Shown here: positions 1-7,949 of the stretch, one piece after another
How the letters are laid out: every line of letters begins with the position of its first letter
Position numbering within the stretch: the stretch's first letter is position 1
DNA from: an uncultured Prochlorococcus sp.
Lineage (GTDB): Bacteria > Cyanobacteriota > Cyanobacteriia > PCC-6307 > Cyanobiaceae
DNA length: 44,965 nucleotides
Direction: 5' to 3'
NCBI GenBank assembly: GCA_902573565.1
Contig: CACGKI010000012.1
Location: 1-44,965, forward strand
Translations under genes and position numbers: made by a program
The notes under the pieces: model-generated
Seen by the model: only the letters and a program-made list of their open reading frames with translations
What the model was told of the DNA's origin: nothing
Database searches by the model: none

Positions 1-2
1 AT

Positions 3-1118
3 GGATTTGTTTCTGAGTTAAAGCCTTCAAAAAATAAAGTTACAAAACCAAAAAATATTTTATTCCCAAGATTTGTTGAATCACATTCGCATTTTGACAA
101 GTCTTTTACATGGGCAGATTTTCCTAATCTGGAATCAAACTATGGAGGAGCATTATCTGTAAATCTTGAAGAACATAAAACTAGAACTTCAGATAAGGTT
201 CTTCAGAGAGTTGAGAAATCATTAAAACTTGCTATACAAAATGGATATCGAGCTATTAGAAGTCATATTGATACATACAGTAGTCAATCTATTCATATTT
301 GGATTGAACTTTTTAAATTACAAAAAAAATTTTCATCTGAGTTGACATTACAATTCGTCGCTCTCGCCCCATTGGAATTCTGGGATACTCCTAATGGAGA
401 AGAGTTAGCAAAAATATTTTCCACTAATGGAGGGATTTTAGGAGGTGTTATTGTTCCCCCTTTCAATAAAAAAGAAACAAGCAAATTTCTCGCGAAGATG
501 CTTCTTCTAGCTAGTAAATATAAATTAGAAATTGATTTGCATATAGATGAATCGAACATTGATCCTGGTGCAGGAATAAAAGTTTTATTGGAGACAATCG
601 AAAATTTAAAGATTAACAGTATTCCTATTACCTGTAGTCATTTGAGTAGTCTTATTTCTCTAAGTCATAGAGAAATTTTAAATTTAGGAGAAAAAATGGC
701 TGAGAAAAATATTAAGGTTATTGCTTTACCTTTAACAAATTTTTGGCTGCTAAATCGTAGTAATAAAACCATCTCATTAAATAGACCAGTTGCGCCAATA
801 AAGCAATTACAAAAATCACACGTGGATGTATCTCTTGGTAGTGATAACATTCAAGATCCCTGGTACCCATTTGGTAATTTTGATCCTTTTTATACATTGT
901 CTTGCTCGATACCTATGCTTCAACTAAATCCCTGGGAGAGAATGACTCTATCTTCTGTTTTTTTGGCTCCAAGCAGATTATTAAATTTAAAATGGAATGG
1001 TTTAATTGAGAAAGGTTGTCCTGCTGATTTCATAATTTTGGATGCACAAAAATGGGCAGATGTTTTTTCAAGTAACTTAAAAAGAAAAGTATTTATAAAA
1101 GGCGAATTACATTCCTAA
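3..1118 (+). CDS. Cytosine deaminase-like amidohydrolase (5' partial)
   Basis: The reading frame is open from the first bases of the window to the stop at 1118, so about 371 residues of the C-terminal part are visible and the N-terminus lies outside. An HSH metal-ligand pair sits at visible residues 28-30 (VESHSHFDKSF), followed by RSHIDT near residue 88, HIDE near 180, TCSH near 212 and SLGSDNIQDPW near 281. This order matches the CodA branch of metal-dependent amidohydrolases, which deaminate cytosine or related pyrimidines and triazines. The C-terminal GLIEKGCPADFIILDA segment is the usual end of the amidohydrolase fold. An internal ATG at 342 would remove the first metal ligands and is not the start. 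Substrate is uncertain; other N-heterocycle deaminases are possible. The next gene follows 34 bases downstream on the same strand. Confidence 0.82.
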   Translation, partial: GFVSELKPSKNKVTKPKNILFPRFVESHSHFDKSFTWADFPNLESNYGGALSVNLEEHKTRTSDKVLQRVEKSLKLAIQNGYRAIRSHIDTYSSQSIHIWIELFKLQKKFSSELTLQFVALAPLEFWDTPNGEELAKIFSTNGGILGGVIVPPFNKKETSKFLAKMLLLASKYKLEIDLHIDESNIDPGAGIKVLLETIENLKINSIPITCSHLSSLISLSHREILNLGEKMAEKNIKVIALPLTNFWLLNRSNKTISLNRPVAPIKQLQKSHVDVSLGSDNIQDPWYPFGNFDPFYTLSCSIPMLQLNPWERMTLSSVFLAPSRLLNLKWNGLIEKGCPADFIILDAQKWADVFSSNLKRKVFIKGELHS

Positions 1119-1152
1119 TCTATTAACTTATGTGTAAAGTAAAAATTTATTG

Positions 1153-2508
1153 ATGTCATCAAATACCAAAAAATTTATAGACAATCTGAGGGATGTAAAA
1201 AACCTAGAGATTATTGAAAGCAAATCCGATGTAAAAAGACTTTCAAAAGATTTTTATAACTACTCTCCAATCCTTACTAAGAAATTAGACGAATGTATTG
1301 CTGATTTGGTGGTAAGGCCTAGTGATCACAAAGCGGTAAAGGAAGTTGCAGAAATTTGTTGGGAATTTTCTATCCCACTTACTCTAAGGGGTTCAGGTAC
1401 AGGTAATTATGGACAAGCTGTCCCATTGTTTAAAGGAGTTGTAATGCAGATGAGTCACTTCAATAAATTAGAAGAATTTGATCCAAATACAGGTTTTGTA
1501 AAAGTACAGGCTGGCTGCGTAATGGGAGATTTGAATAAAAAATTAGAGAAATATGGTAGGGAATTGAGGTTACTTCCTAGTACTTGGAAAACTGCAACAA
1601 TTGGAGGTTTTATCGCTGGTGGATCAGGAGGTATTGGGTCCATTAGGTGGGGATTTTTAAGAGATCCAGGAAATCTTATTGGTTTAGAGGCAGTGACAAT
1701 GAATGAAAAACCTGAATTATTAAAATTTGATGCCGAAGAATCTGAACCTCTAAATCATGCTTATGGGACTAATGGAATAATTACTTCTTTATTACTTGCT
1801 ACTGATATCAAACGTAAGTGGTATTCAATGGTTATCGACTGTATTAAATTTGAAAAAACAATAGAAATATTAAAAACTCTTACAAGCGCAGCAATTGATC
1901 TAAAACTGGGAGCAATTCTTGAAGAAGAAATTGTAGATCAAATGCCAAAATGGTTTAAAAGTAATTCTAGAAGCCACAAGATATTAATTCAATCTACTTT
2001 TGGAGGAATAAAAACCATAGAGCTAATTTGTAAAAAATTCAAAGTTGAATCCACCCTACTTGGGGAAGAAGAAAAACTCGTCAATGGAATTTCAGAAGTC
2101 GTATGGAATCATACAACTCTTCATATGAGGTCTAGGGATAAAAATTGGACCTATTTACAGATGCTTTTGCCACTTAACAATGAACTTGAATTGATTATTT
2201 TTTTGAAAAAAAAATGGGGTAGAAAAGTTCTTTGGCATTTAGAGGCAGTGTCTCAACAAGGAACTCCGCGATTAGCGGCTTTGCCTTTATTAAAGTGGAA
2301 TGGGATAGATGAGTTAAATGAAATAATGGAAGACTGTAAGAAACTTGGGGCGTTTATTTTTAATCCCCATGTTTTAACTGTCGAAGGCGGAGGGCTAGGA
2401 GTGGTTGACGCAGATCAAGTAAAAGCGAAATTAAAATTTGATCCTAAAGGGCTTTTAAATCCAGGAAAATTGGAAGGTTGGGAAGTAAAGGAACAATTTA
2501 ATATTTAA
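1153..2508 (+). CDS. FAD-binding oxidoreductase, GlcD-like (PCMH family)
   Basis: A 451-residue flavoprotein of the FAD/FMN-containing dehydrogenase type. The N-terminal half carries a PCMH-type FAD-binding fold: LTLRGSGTGNYGQAVP contacts the FAD pyrophosphate in this family, and GGFIAGGSGGIGSIRWG is the second glycine-rich strip. The C-terminal half is the substrate/cap domain, ending in FNPHVLTVEGGG and DPKGLLNPGKLEGW, the usual tail of glycolate/lactate oxidase-like enzymes. I chose ATG 1153; a TTG at 1150 directly precedes it. The substrate cannot be read from sequence. Its 3' end overlaps the convergent folC stop by four bases (2505-2508). Probably soluble, with no signal peptide or membrane segment. 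Confidence 0.8.
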   Translation: MSSNTKKFIDNLRDVKNLEIIESKSDVKRLSKDFYNYSPILTKKLDECIADLVVRPSDHKAVKEVAEICWEFSIPLTLRGSGTGNYGQAVPLFKGVVMQMSHFNKLEEFDPNTGFVKVQAGCVMGDLNKKLEKYGRELRLLPSTWKTATIGGFIAGGSGGIGSIRWGFLRDPGNLIGLEAVTMNEKPELLKFDAEESEPLNHAYGTNGIITSLLLATDIKRKWYSMVIDCIKFEKTIEILKTLTSAAIDLKLGAILEEEIVDQMPKWFKSNSRSHKILIQSTFGGIKTIELICKKFKVESTLLGEEEKLVNGISEVVWNHTTLHMRSRDKNWTYLQMLLPLNNELELIIFLKKKWGRKVLWHLEAVSQQGTPRLAALPLLKWNGIDELNEIMEDCKKLGAFIFNPHVLTVEGGGLGVVDADQVKAKLKFDPKGLLNPGKLEGWEVKEQFNI

Positions 2509-3734
2509 CATTTCTGTTTATTTGCAAATTTAATAAATTCAGCAACTAGAAAAATAGAACCTGTTAGAACTGGATGAATAGATGGCCATTTTTCTAGAGA
2601 AAATATATATTCAATAGCTAGTTCAAATGTTTTAAATTCAATTGTTTTTTGAAAGTCAATTTCTTTAATCTGAGAGAGATCGTTTAATTGCCAACTAAGT
2701 TGGTTTGGAACCGGCACAAGTAATAAGTGATCATTTTTCTTTAGAAGTGTTTTTAATATTGCGTAAATATCTTTTTGCCTTTGGACACCTAAAATCCAAT
2801 AGATTCCTTTATCTTCATTCTCCCAATTGCTCCGCTCATTAGAGAGTGCTTTTGCAGCAGGATAATTATGCGCACAATCTACAAGAATTTCTTTGTTGAA
2901 ATAATTTATTATTTCTAGCCTTCCTTTCCAAGCTGTCTTTTTAAGACCTTCAGATATGTGTTTTTCTTCAATGTTAAATCCCAAATTATTCAGCGCTTCA
3001 ATTGCTCCAACAGCTACTGAAGCATTTTGTTTTTGGAAAATTCCTTTTAATCCAAGCTCATAGCTGTTTGAAATTGAATCTTTCCAGATAATTTCTGCTC
3101 CAACCTCTTTAACTTTTTTGGTAATTAAATTTTCAACTTGACTATTTTGGTTGCATGAGATGACTATTGAGTTTTTTTCAATAACTGCTAATTTTTCTTT
3201 AGCAATTTTTTCAATCGTATCTCCAAGAAATTCTTTATGGTCTAACCCAATATTCCCAATAGCAATTATTGGTCTAGATTTATGGGCTGTTGTCGCGTCT
3301 AATCGTCCCCCTAAGCCAGCTTCAAGAATGAGTAATTCAACTTTTTTATTTTCAAAAAAATTTAGTGCGCAGCAAATGATTTTTTCAAAAGGAGTTAATT
3401 CAAATGTTGAAAAATTTTTTTCTATTAATTTGTAGATTTTTTCAAAATTAGTTTTATTAATATTTTTTTTATTAACTCTAATCCTCTCGCATACGTCGAA
3501 AAGATGAGGAGAAGTCGTTACACCAATATTCCTTTTAGCTACAAAAAGTATACTTTCTAAATATGCCGCGATTGATCCTTTCCCATTGGTTCCAATAATT
3601 TGTATCGCAGGGATATCCTTGCAAGGATTACCAAGTTCTTGGAGTACTTTTTTAATTCTTGATAAACCTAACTTAATATTATCCCTTTCATATTTAGGCG
3701 ATAATTCAAAAATTTTTAAATTTGCATTTTTCAA
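2505..3734 (-). CDS. folC: Bifunctional folylpolyglutamate/dihydrofolate synthase
   Basis: A Mur-ligase-family enzyme of 409 residues that adds glutamate to dihydropteroate or tetrahydrofolate using ATP, in cytosolic folate metabolism. The P-loop GTNGKGS is at residues 48-54. TTSPHLFDVCERIRVN and EAGLGGRLDATT are folC signatures, as is the LVDCAHNYPAA segment in the C-terminal domain. The length is normal for FolC. The start is a TTG (3734); no ATG fits better, and the first residues lead directly into the conserved N-terminal helix. The gene lies 11 bases downstream of argD on the same strand, so the two are probably co-transcribed. Confidence 0.92.
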   Translation of the reverse strand: MKNANLKIFELSPKYERDNIKLGLSRIKKVLQELGNPCKDIPAIQIIGTNGKGSIAAYLESILFVAKRNIGVTTSPHLFDVCERIRVNKKNINKTNFEKIYKLIEKNFSTFELTPFEKIICCALNFFENKKVELLILEAGLGGRLDATTAHKSRPIIAIGNIGLDHKEFLGDTIEKIAKEKLAVIEKNSIVISCNQNSQVENLITKKVKEVGAEIIWKDSISNSYELGLKGIFQKQNASVAVGAIEALNNLGFNIEEKHISEGLKKTAWKGRLEIINYFNKEILVDCAHNYPAAKALSNERSNWENEDKGIYWILGVQRQKDIYAILKTLLKKNDHLLLVPVPNQLSWQLNDLSQIKEIDFQKTIEFKTFELAIEYIFSLEKWPSIHPVLTGSIFLVAEFIKFANKQKC

Positions 3735-3745
3735 AATTTAAATTG

Positions 3746-4921
3746 CTATAACTCTTCAAAAATTGAATTTAGTTTATCCAAAAGAATATTAATTTCTCTT
3801 CGAGATATGACTAATGGTGGAACAATCCTTACAACATTTCCTCCTGCAGGAACTACCAGTAATCCTTTATCAAAAGCTTTAATTGTAATTTTTTTTGCAT
3901 CAGCATAATCATCATTGATCACAAGACCTTGTATTAAACCTAAACCTCTTTTCCCGCTAATAATATTTGGAAATTTTTTCGACAATTCTTCAAACCCAGC
4001 ACTTAATTGTTCCCCTCTTAGATAAACATTATTGATAAGATTTCTTCTGTTTATTTCTTCTAATACAGTTAAGGCAGCTTTACAGGCGAAAGGGTTCCCC
4101 CCAAAAGTGCTTGCATGATCTCCTGGAGAAAAAATGTTGGCTTTTTCTTTTACCAATAATGCTCCAATTGCATGACCTCCTCCTAATCCTTTAGCAAGGG
4201 TGAATCCATCAGGTTCAATTCCTAAATTCTCATAACCCCACATTTTCCCAGTTCGACCTACTCCACTTTGGACCTCATCTAAAATGAGAAGAGAATTATA
4301 TTTATCACATATATCTCTCAGGCTTTTAAAAAATATTTTACTTCCAGGAATTACGCCACCTTCTCCTTGTATTGGTTCAATCAATACGCCAGAAATCTTT
4401 TGATCATTATTTTCACACTCTTCAAATAATCTTTTTACTGAATCAAAATTGTTAAATTTAAAAAATTTGAACCCTTGAATCATTGGTTCGAAACCTTTTT
4501 GATATTTGGGCTGTCCAGTAGCACTCAATGCTGCCAGCGTTCTCCCATGAAAGCTAGATTCTGCTGCGAGAATGATTGATTCTTTACCTTTATTTGTTGT
4601 ATTACCATATTTTTTAATTAATTTAATTGCTGATTCATTTGCTTCCGCACCACTGTTGCAGAAGAAGACTCTTTTGGCACAACTCATATTCGTTAAAGTT
4701 CTGCTTAATTGTTCTTGTTCTTCAATGTTGTAGAGATTGGAAATGTGCTGAATTTTTTTTAGTTGAGTTGATAGTCTGCTTCTTAAAACTCTATCGCTAT
4801 GTCCAAGACTACAAGTTGCTATACCAGCGACAGCATCAAGATATTTTTTACCTTTTTTGTCCCATAACCAACAGCCTTTTCCTTTCTTGAAAGATATATC
4901 GAATCGACTATAGGTATTCAT
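3746..4921 (-). CDS. argD: Acetylornithine aminotransferase
   Basis: A PLP-dependent class III aminotransferase, 391 residues, acting in arginine biosynthesis (N-acetylglutamate semialdehyde to N2-acetylornithine). Visible landmarks are FCNSGAEANESAIKL near the N-terminal third, SSFHGRTLAALSATGQPKYQ, the PLP-contacting LILDEVQSGVGRTG, and the PLP-lysine segment LAKGLGGGHAIGALL. The C-terminal arginine region VVRIVPPLVIS is intact. The open frame continues upstream through the tRNA-Leu gene to 5212, but that extension is not protein: the conserved start is MNTYSRFDISF at 4921. The ATG lies only five bases after the tRNA 3' end, so there is no room for a ribosome-binding site outside the tRNA. 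folC follows after 11 bases. Confidence 0.93.
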   Translation of the reverse strand: MNTYSRFDISFKKGKGCWLWDKKGKKYLDAVAGIATCSLGHSDRVLRSRLSTQLKKIQHISNLYNIEEQEQLSRTLTNMSCAKRVFFCNSGAEANESAIKLIKKYGNTTNKGKESIILAAESSFHGRTLAALSATGQPKYQKGFEPMIQGFKFFKFNNFDSVKRLFEECENNDQKISGVLIEPIQGEGGVIPGSKIFFKSLRDICDKYNSLLILDEVQSGVGRTGKMWGYENLGIEPDGFTLAKGLGGGHAIGALLVKEKANIFSPGDHASTFGGNPFACKAALTVLEEINRRNLINNVYLRGEQLSAGFEELSKKFPNIISGKRGLGLIQGLVINDDYADAKKITIKAFDKGLLVVPAGGNVVRIVPPLVISRREINILLDKLNSIFEEL

Positions 4922-4926
4922 CAAAG

Positions 4927-5008
4927 TGGGAGCGGTCGGACTTGAACCGACATACCCGAAGGTGCCGCATTTTGAGTGCGGTGCGTCTACCAATTCCACC
5001 ACGCTCCC
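4927..5008 (-). tRNA. tRNA-Leu (anticodon CAA)
   Basis: On the minus strand the acceptor arms GGGAGCG (5008-5002) and CGCTCCC pair perfectly, followed by discriminator A at 4927. The anticodon arm CCGCA-CTCAAAA-TGCGG gives anticodon CAA, reading UUG leucine codons. A variable arm of class II type (CACCTTCGGGT) and a T-loop GTTCAAGTC are present. The length is 82 bases. The CCA tail is not encoded, so it must be added by nucleotidyltransferase. The argD start codon lies five bases downstream. Confidence 0.96.
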
Positions 5009-5036
5009 AAGGCTTTTGAAAAAATGAACTTTTCTT

Positions 5037-5042
5037 ATTATA
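5037..5042 (-). promoter_or_regulatory. Likely -10 box of the tRNA-Leu promoter
   Basis: On the minus strand a perfect TATAAT lies 29 bases before the tRNA 5' end, a good position for a start of transcription just upstream of the tRNA. No convincing -35 hexamer is visible at 17 bases, which is common in this low-GC background. It may also serve argD and folC. The call rests on a match to the sigma-70 consensus only. Confidence 0.45.
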
Positions 5043-5289
5043 ACAAAAATCACCTTATTGACTATTGTTATGTTCAAGGAACAGTGATCAAGAAAACGTT
5101 TATAAGTAGTTAATCTTTTCAATAAAAATATAGAATTATATTTATTGAATTTGCTGACAATAAATGAGATAAAAATGCAATATTTGACATTTATGATGCA
5201 ATTATGTAGCAAAAATAAAAAAAAAGAACTACTTTTGATAAGTCAGCTTCATAATCAGTAATAATATGTTATGTTTATAAAAAAACAAA

Positions 5290-5397
5290 ATGACTAAAAC
5301 TAAAGCAAAAAAATTATCTTTACAATTCGTTCCCTACCTCTTCATGGTAGTCACTATATTGACAGCATTTGGTTCTAATAGTGGAACATGGGCATGA
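5290..5397 (+). CDS. Small single-span membrane protein, 35 aa
   Basis: A short ORF between tRNA-Leu and murA, too small for ordinary gene callers. It starts with a basic stretch (MTKTKAKKLS), then one hydrophobic segment (about residues 11-27, LQFVPYLFMVVTILTAF), and ends in SNSGTWA. This is the layout of a single-pass membrane microprotein with a positive cytoplasmic N-terminus. I do not recognise it as a known photosystem, cytochrome b6f or NDH small subunit. Its stop overlaps the start of the next small ORF (ATGA, 5394-5397), which suggests translational coupling. Reality as a gene is inferred from layout; no homology evidence is available here. Confidence 0.5.
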   Translation: MTKTKAKKLSLQFVPYLFMVVTILTAFGSNSGTWA

Positions 5398-5504
5398 ATG
5401 ATTTCAAGATTAGTGGATTAAATAAAATTTGGTCTAATCGTTTTCTGGTCTTGTTGTTATTGTTTTTAGGTTGTGTTTCATTAATAAATATTGCTTACGT
5501 TTAA
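5394..5504 (+). CDS. Small single-span membrane protein, 36 aa
   Basis: This second tiny ORF starts at the ATG inside the ATGA that ends the preceding 35-aa ORF. It has a polar N-terminal third (MNDFKISGLNKIWSNR) and a strongly hydrophobic segment (FLVLLLLFLGCVSLINIA) running to the end. One membrane span is predicted, with a cysteine within it. The product is unrecognised. The overlapping start, the single TM in each ORF and the shared strand suggest a coupled pair inserted together. It ends 36 bases before the convergent murA stop. The two ORFs could still be chance open frames in AT-rich sequence. Confidence 0.45.
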   Translation: MNDFKISGLNKIWSNRFLVLLLLFLGCVSLINIAYV

Positions 5505-5540
5505 ATTTGTTCACTAAGTAATAAATCTTCTAGTGTTTTC

Positions 5541-6899
5541 TTAGGCTGCTTTGCATTTCTGTATTTCTTCAGTGTCTTGATCAATTTTATATTCTCTTTC
5601 AGTAAAAACTTTTTTATTGAACTCTCTAGTTACTTTAATACCTAATAACTTTAGTTTTGATTCGAAATTTTCGTAGCCTCTATCCAAATGCTCAAGACCG
5701 TAAATCTTGCTGCTACCTCTGGCAATAATGCCAGCAATTATTAAAGCAGCTGACGATCTTAAATCAGAAGCAACTAAATCCATCCCCTTAATTTTTTTTA
5801 CGCCTTTGATATAAGCTTCATTTTTATTTAATTTTATATTGGCCCCCATTTTGTTAAGTAAATGAATATGATTCATTCTGTTTTCGAAAATTGTTTCAGT
5901 TATTATTGATTCTCCATTGGCAATTGTCATTAGTGCTGTAAATGGTGCCTGTAAATCAGTTGGGAAACCTGGGAAAGGAGCAGTTTTTATGTTTACTGCA
6001 TTTAGTTTTTTAGGGTTGATTGTAATCGAATTACCTTTAACAATGATTTTACTTCCACTTTCTTGAAGTTTGTTTGTTACAGATTCAAGATGACTAGGAA
6101 TAACAGGAGAAATTGTTATTGATGAAGATGTTGCAGCAGCAGCTATCAGAAAAGTTCCAGCTTCTATTCTGTCTGGAATAACTTTATGAATACAGCCGCC
6201 AAGTTTATTAACACCATCAATAATTATTTTTTCTTTACCAGAGTCGTAAATTTTTGCCCCCATTTTATTAAGCATTTGGCATAAATCCTGAATTTCGGGT
6301 TCTCTTGCAGCATTCTCAATAGTAGTTCTTCCTTCCGCTAATGATGCAGCCATTATTAAAGTTTCAGTTGCTCCTACACTTGGGCACTTTAATTTGATGT
6401 GAGTGCCACGCAGTTTATCTTTGTTTCTCTTTATTTTTGCTTTGACAATCCCATCTTCAATATTAATTTTCGCTCCTAATGCTTTAAGTCCATTAATGTG
6501 CTCATCTATTGGCCTTGAACCAATGTTGCAACCTCCAGGTAAGGGGACTTTTGCCTCTCCAAATTTACTTAAAAGTGCACCAATACAAAAGAAACTAGCT
6601 CTTAATCCATTAACAAGTTCATATGGAAGTTCTTTAATGGCAATATTTTTTGAATCTATCTCAAACTTATTGTTTTTATTTTTTAAATTAACTCCTAAAT
6701 TTTGAAGAATATTACACATTTTTTCAATATCAGTAAGACGAGGAACATTCTCAAGAATTATTCTTTCGTTAGTTAATAATGATGCTGCCAATAAAACCAA
6801 AGCCGAATTCTTTGCACCACTTATTTCAACAATTCCATTTAATTTACCTTGACCAAAAATCTTTAAATTTTCAGATTTAAGATATGACTTATTTTTCAC
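5541..6899 (-). CDS. murA: UDP-N-acetylglucosamine 1-carboxyvinyltransferase
   Basis: MurA transfers enolpyruvate from PEP to UDP-GlcNAc, the first committed step of peptidoglycan synthesis, in the cytosol. The 452-residue product has the EPSP-synthase-like double fold. EISGAKNSALVLLAASLL near residue 24 holds the conserved Lys-Asn pair. LPGGCNIGSRPIDEHI holds the catalytic cysteine, the residue attacked by fosfomycin in sensitive enzymes. FPGFPTDLQAPFTALM is the conserved substrate loop, and the tail region has ASDLRSSAALIIAG and GLEHLDRGYENFESKL. The start is a GTG at 6899. The C-terminal extension after the last conserved block is about 30 residues, polar and family-variable. Confidence 0.94.
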   Translation of the reverse strand: MKNKSYLKSENLKIFGQGKLNGIVEISGAKNSALVLLAASLLTNERIILENVPRLTDIEKMCNILQNLGVNLKNKNNKFEIDSKNIAIKELPYELVNGLRASFFCIGALLSKFGEAKVPLPGGCNIGSRPIDEHINGLKALGAKINIEDGIVKAKIKRNKDKLRGTHIKLKCPSVGATETLIMAASLAEGRTTIENAAREPEIQDLCQMLNKMGAKIYDSGKEKIIIDGVNKLGGCIHKVIPDRIEAGTFLIAAAATSSSITISPVIPSHLESVTNKLQESGSKIIVKGNSITINPKKLNAVNIKTAPFPGFPTDLQAPFTALMTIANGESIITETIFENRMNHIHLLNKMGANIKLNKNEAYIKGVKKIKGMDLVASDLRSSAALIIAGIIARGSSKIYGLEHLDRGYENFESKLKLLGIKVTREFNKKVFTEREYKIDQDTEEIQKCKAA

Positions 6900-7090
6900 T
6901 ACAAAAATCTTTAAGATTTAATTTATTAGATTCATCATGACAAACTAACATTAGTTAGTCCACCCCTTGTAACGTCTTGAATATTAATAAAAAATAAAAT
7001 ATATTTTCTATGTTGGGGAAATTTGATTTTAAAAATTATTGATCAAAGAATCTTATGGAATTAAAATGTAAATAGTAATAAATTTTTTAA

Positions 7091-7942
7091 ATTCTGACAG
7101 AAAATACTTTTTTAAAAATAACTAGTAAAAACAATAATCTAGTTAAAAGATTTAGATCATTTAAAAGTGGATCTTCTCGTAAAGATAAAGACTTTTTTTG
7201 CATAGAGGGTACACATCTTATAGAAGAATTGTTGAAGTCTGGAAAAAATCCCTCTAAAATAATATTTACCGAAAAATGGCTAAAAAAGAATCAAAATCTA
7301 AGCAATAAATTTCATCCTTCATTAATAAATGTGGTTTCAGAGGAAGTTTTAGCATCTGCAATTTCAACAATTAATCCAGATGGGATAGCAGCTTTAGTAG
7401 AGATTTCAGCAATACCTAATTATCAATTTCAGAGAAAAGATGATTTTGTTCTTGTTCTCGATAGGATTCAAGATCCTGGGAATATGGGCAATCTTTTTAG
7501 AACTGCTTTAGCAGCTGGTGTTGATGCAATTTTTTTAGCTGGAGGTGCGCACCCGTTAGGCCAAAAGGTATTAAGGGCATCCTCTGGAGCAGTTTTTCAT
7601 CTGCCATTTTTAAGATTTGATGGAACTGAAGAAGAAATATTAAATTCTTTATTTAAGTATTTGTCTGAATTGTCAAATTTAGGATTTAAGATTTTCTCTA
7701 CAAGTAGCCATAATAAAATTTCAGAAAAACCTTCAAAACCTTACTGGGAAATTGATTGGTCTAAACGAACCGCATTAATTTTGGGTAATGAAGGTCAAGG
7801 CGTTCATAAAAAAATTCAAGAAGCTTTTAATGAAACAATTACAATTCCGCATAGTGAGCTTGTAGAATCATTAAATGTGGCTTGTGTTGCTGTTCCATTA
7901 TTACTTGAACGAAGAAGAGTCGCATACATCTCTAATAAGTAA
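7091..7942 (+). CDS. SpoU-family RNA 2'-O-ribose methyltransferase
   Basis: A TrmH/SpoU-class SAM-dependent methyltransferase that modifies rRNA or tRNA. The trefoil-knot motifs are clear: LDRIQDPGNMGNLFRTALAAG (motif 1 region), LILGNEGQGVHKKI (motif 2) and SLNVACVAVPLLLERRR (motif 3). The N-terminal substrate-binding segment RSFKSG...FFCIEGTHLIEEL, typical of the family, is encoded upstream of the first TTG at 7229, so the true protein is longer than an ATG/GTG/TTG rule allows. The frame is open only back to 7091 (a TAA lies at 7088), leaving ATT 7091 or CTG 7094 as starts, for about 283 residues. lpdA begins seven bases after the stop. The specific target nucleotide is unknown. Confidence 0.85.
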   Translation: MLTENTFLKITSKNNNLVKRFRSFKSGSSRKDKDFFCIEGTHLIEELLKSGKNPSKIIFTEKWLKKNQNLSNKFHPSLINVVSEEVLASAISTINPDGIAALVEISAIPNYQFQRKDDFVLVLDRIQDPGNMGNLFRTALAAGVDAIFLAGGAHPLGQKVLRASSGAVFHLPFLRFDGTEEEILNSLFKYLSELSNLGFKIFSTSSHNKISEKPSKPYWEIDWSKRTALILGNEGQGVHKKIQEAFNETITIPHSELVESLNVACVAVPLLLERRRVAYISNK

Positions 7943-7949
7943 TTAAAAA

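Noticed and set aside
4922..5212. N-terminal extension of the argD frame through the tRNA
   Set aside because: It translates the tRNA-Leu gene and AT-rich leader. The normal ArgD N-terminus begins at 4921.
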